Source: Streptomyces sp. H27-H5 | GTDB lineage: Bacteria > Actinomycetota > Actinomycetes > Streptomycetales > Streptomycetaceae | DNA: 64,000 bases | Direction of reading: 5' to 3' | Assembly (NCBI RefSeq): GCF_026627505.1 | Contig: NZ_JAPNLK010000035.1 | Location: 19,051-83,050, forward strand | Part shown: in pieces, positions 63,977 through 64,000 of the stretch | Layout: each line of letters starts with the position of its first letter | Position numbering within the stretch: the first letter of the stretch is position 1 | Made by a program: the position numbers and the translations under genes | The notes under the pieces: generated by a model | Seen by the model: the letters and a program-made list of their open reading frames with translations, nothing else | The model's database searches: none | Told to the model about the DNA's origin: nothing

Positions 63977-64000
63977 TCATGGAGAGTTTGATCCTGGCTC
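63977..64000 (+). rRNA. rrs: 16S rRNA, first ~24 bases
   Basis: The window ends in TCATGGAGAGTTTGATCC followed by TGGCTC, the conserved 5' end of 16S rRNA (universal 27F primer site). The rest of the gene and operon lies beyond the window. The exact mature 5' end is uncertain by a base or two. Confidence 0.93.

Noticed and set aside
1..64000. tRNA genes, insertion sequences, prophage or integration sites
   Set aside because: None recognised by eye on either strand. Gene content and base composition are uniform and core-like.

Overview
The window is a high-GC actinobacterial chromosome segment, almost certainly Streptomyces. The evidence is the strong third-position G/C bias, many GTG starts, ATGA/GTGA gene overlaps and several apparently leaderless starts. 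Genus-typical genes are also present: RbpA behind a sigma-R promoter, a cvnABCD conservon, DasR-type operators, an SPW-repeat protein and a DUF6230/DUF6114 pair. From memory, the order crr-ptsI ... rbpA ... ppm1 ... his/rib matches the SCO139x-SCO144x part of the S. coelicolor core chromosome. I see no insertion sequences, prophage, tRNA genes or CRISPR.

Layout. 1-1.4 kb: a secreted GH18 chitinase, cut by the window edge, behind two DasR-like repeats. 1.7-7.6 kb: an FMN riboswitch and the riboflavin operon ribD-ribE-ribM-ribBA-ribH, then hisE-hisG. 7.6-10.7 kb: a PH-domain membrane protein and two overlapping CNNM/CBS (CorC-like) genes behind a structured leader that can hide the ribosome binding site. 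10.7-17.9 kb: an EccA-like AAA+ ATPase, a uridine-kinase-like protein, a secreted C39-type peptidase, small membrane proteins (one of only 50 aa) and the DUF6114/DUF6230 pair. 17.9-25.8 kb: lipid-linked and regulatory genes (TetR, acyl-CoA dehydrogenase, a lipocalin-like protein with an APH-type kinase, Lrp, amidohydrolase). 26-32 kb: ppm1, fxsA, rbpA, an MFS transporter, GDPD and a MocR regulator. 32-36.7 kb: a membrane ATPase with a degenerate P-loop plus a 64-aa membrane protein, then ankyrin and HEAT-like proteins. 36.8-39.1 kb: pxpABC (5-oxoprolinase).

39.2-46.5 kb holds the most interesting locus. It is a coupled operon encoding a 501-aa helical, kleisin-like protein, a 66-aa low-complexity ORF, a 298-aa kite-like protein and a 1560-aa SMC-like ATPase. 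The architecture recalls MukFEB, MksFEB and Wadjet JetABC, but no JetD/MksG nuclease is encoded beside it and the SMC Walker B reads D-N instead of D-E.

47-52 kb is the conservon. 52-60 kb carries a thiolase-like lipid-transfer protein with its OB-fold partner, a DUF962/Mpo1 protein, a VanX-type dipeptidase, a NUDIX hydrolase, a GH31 glycosidase and acetoacetate-CoA ligase. 61-63.2 kb carries ptsI and crr, the general PTS components. The window ends in the leader of an rRNA operon and the first bases of 16S rRNA. A DasR-like site lies between crr and the first rrn promoter. Together with the chitinase repeats at the other end, it suggests both edges of the window respond to aminosugar supply.
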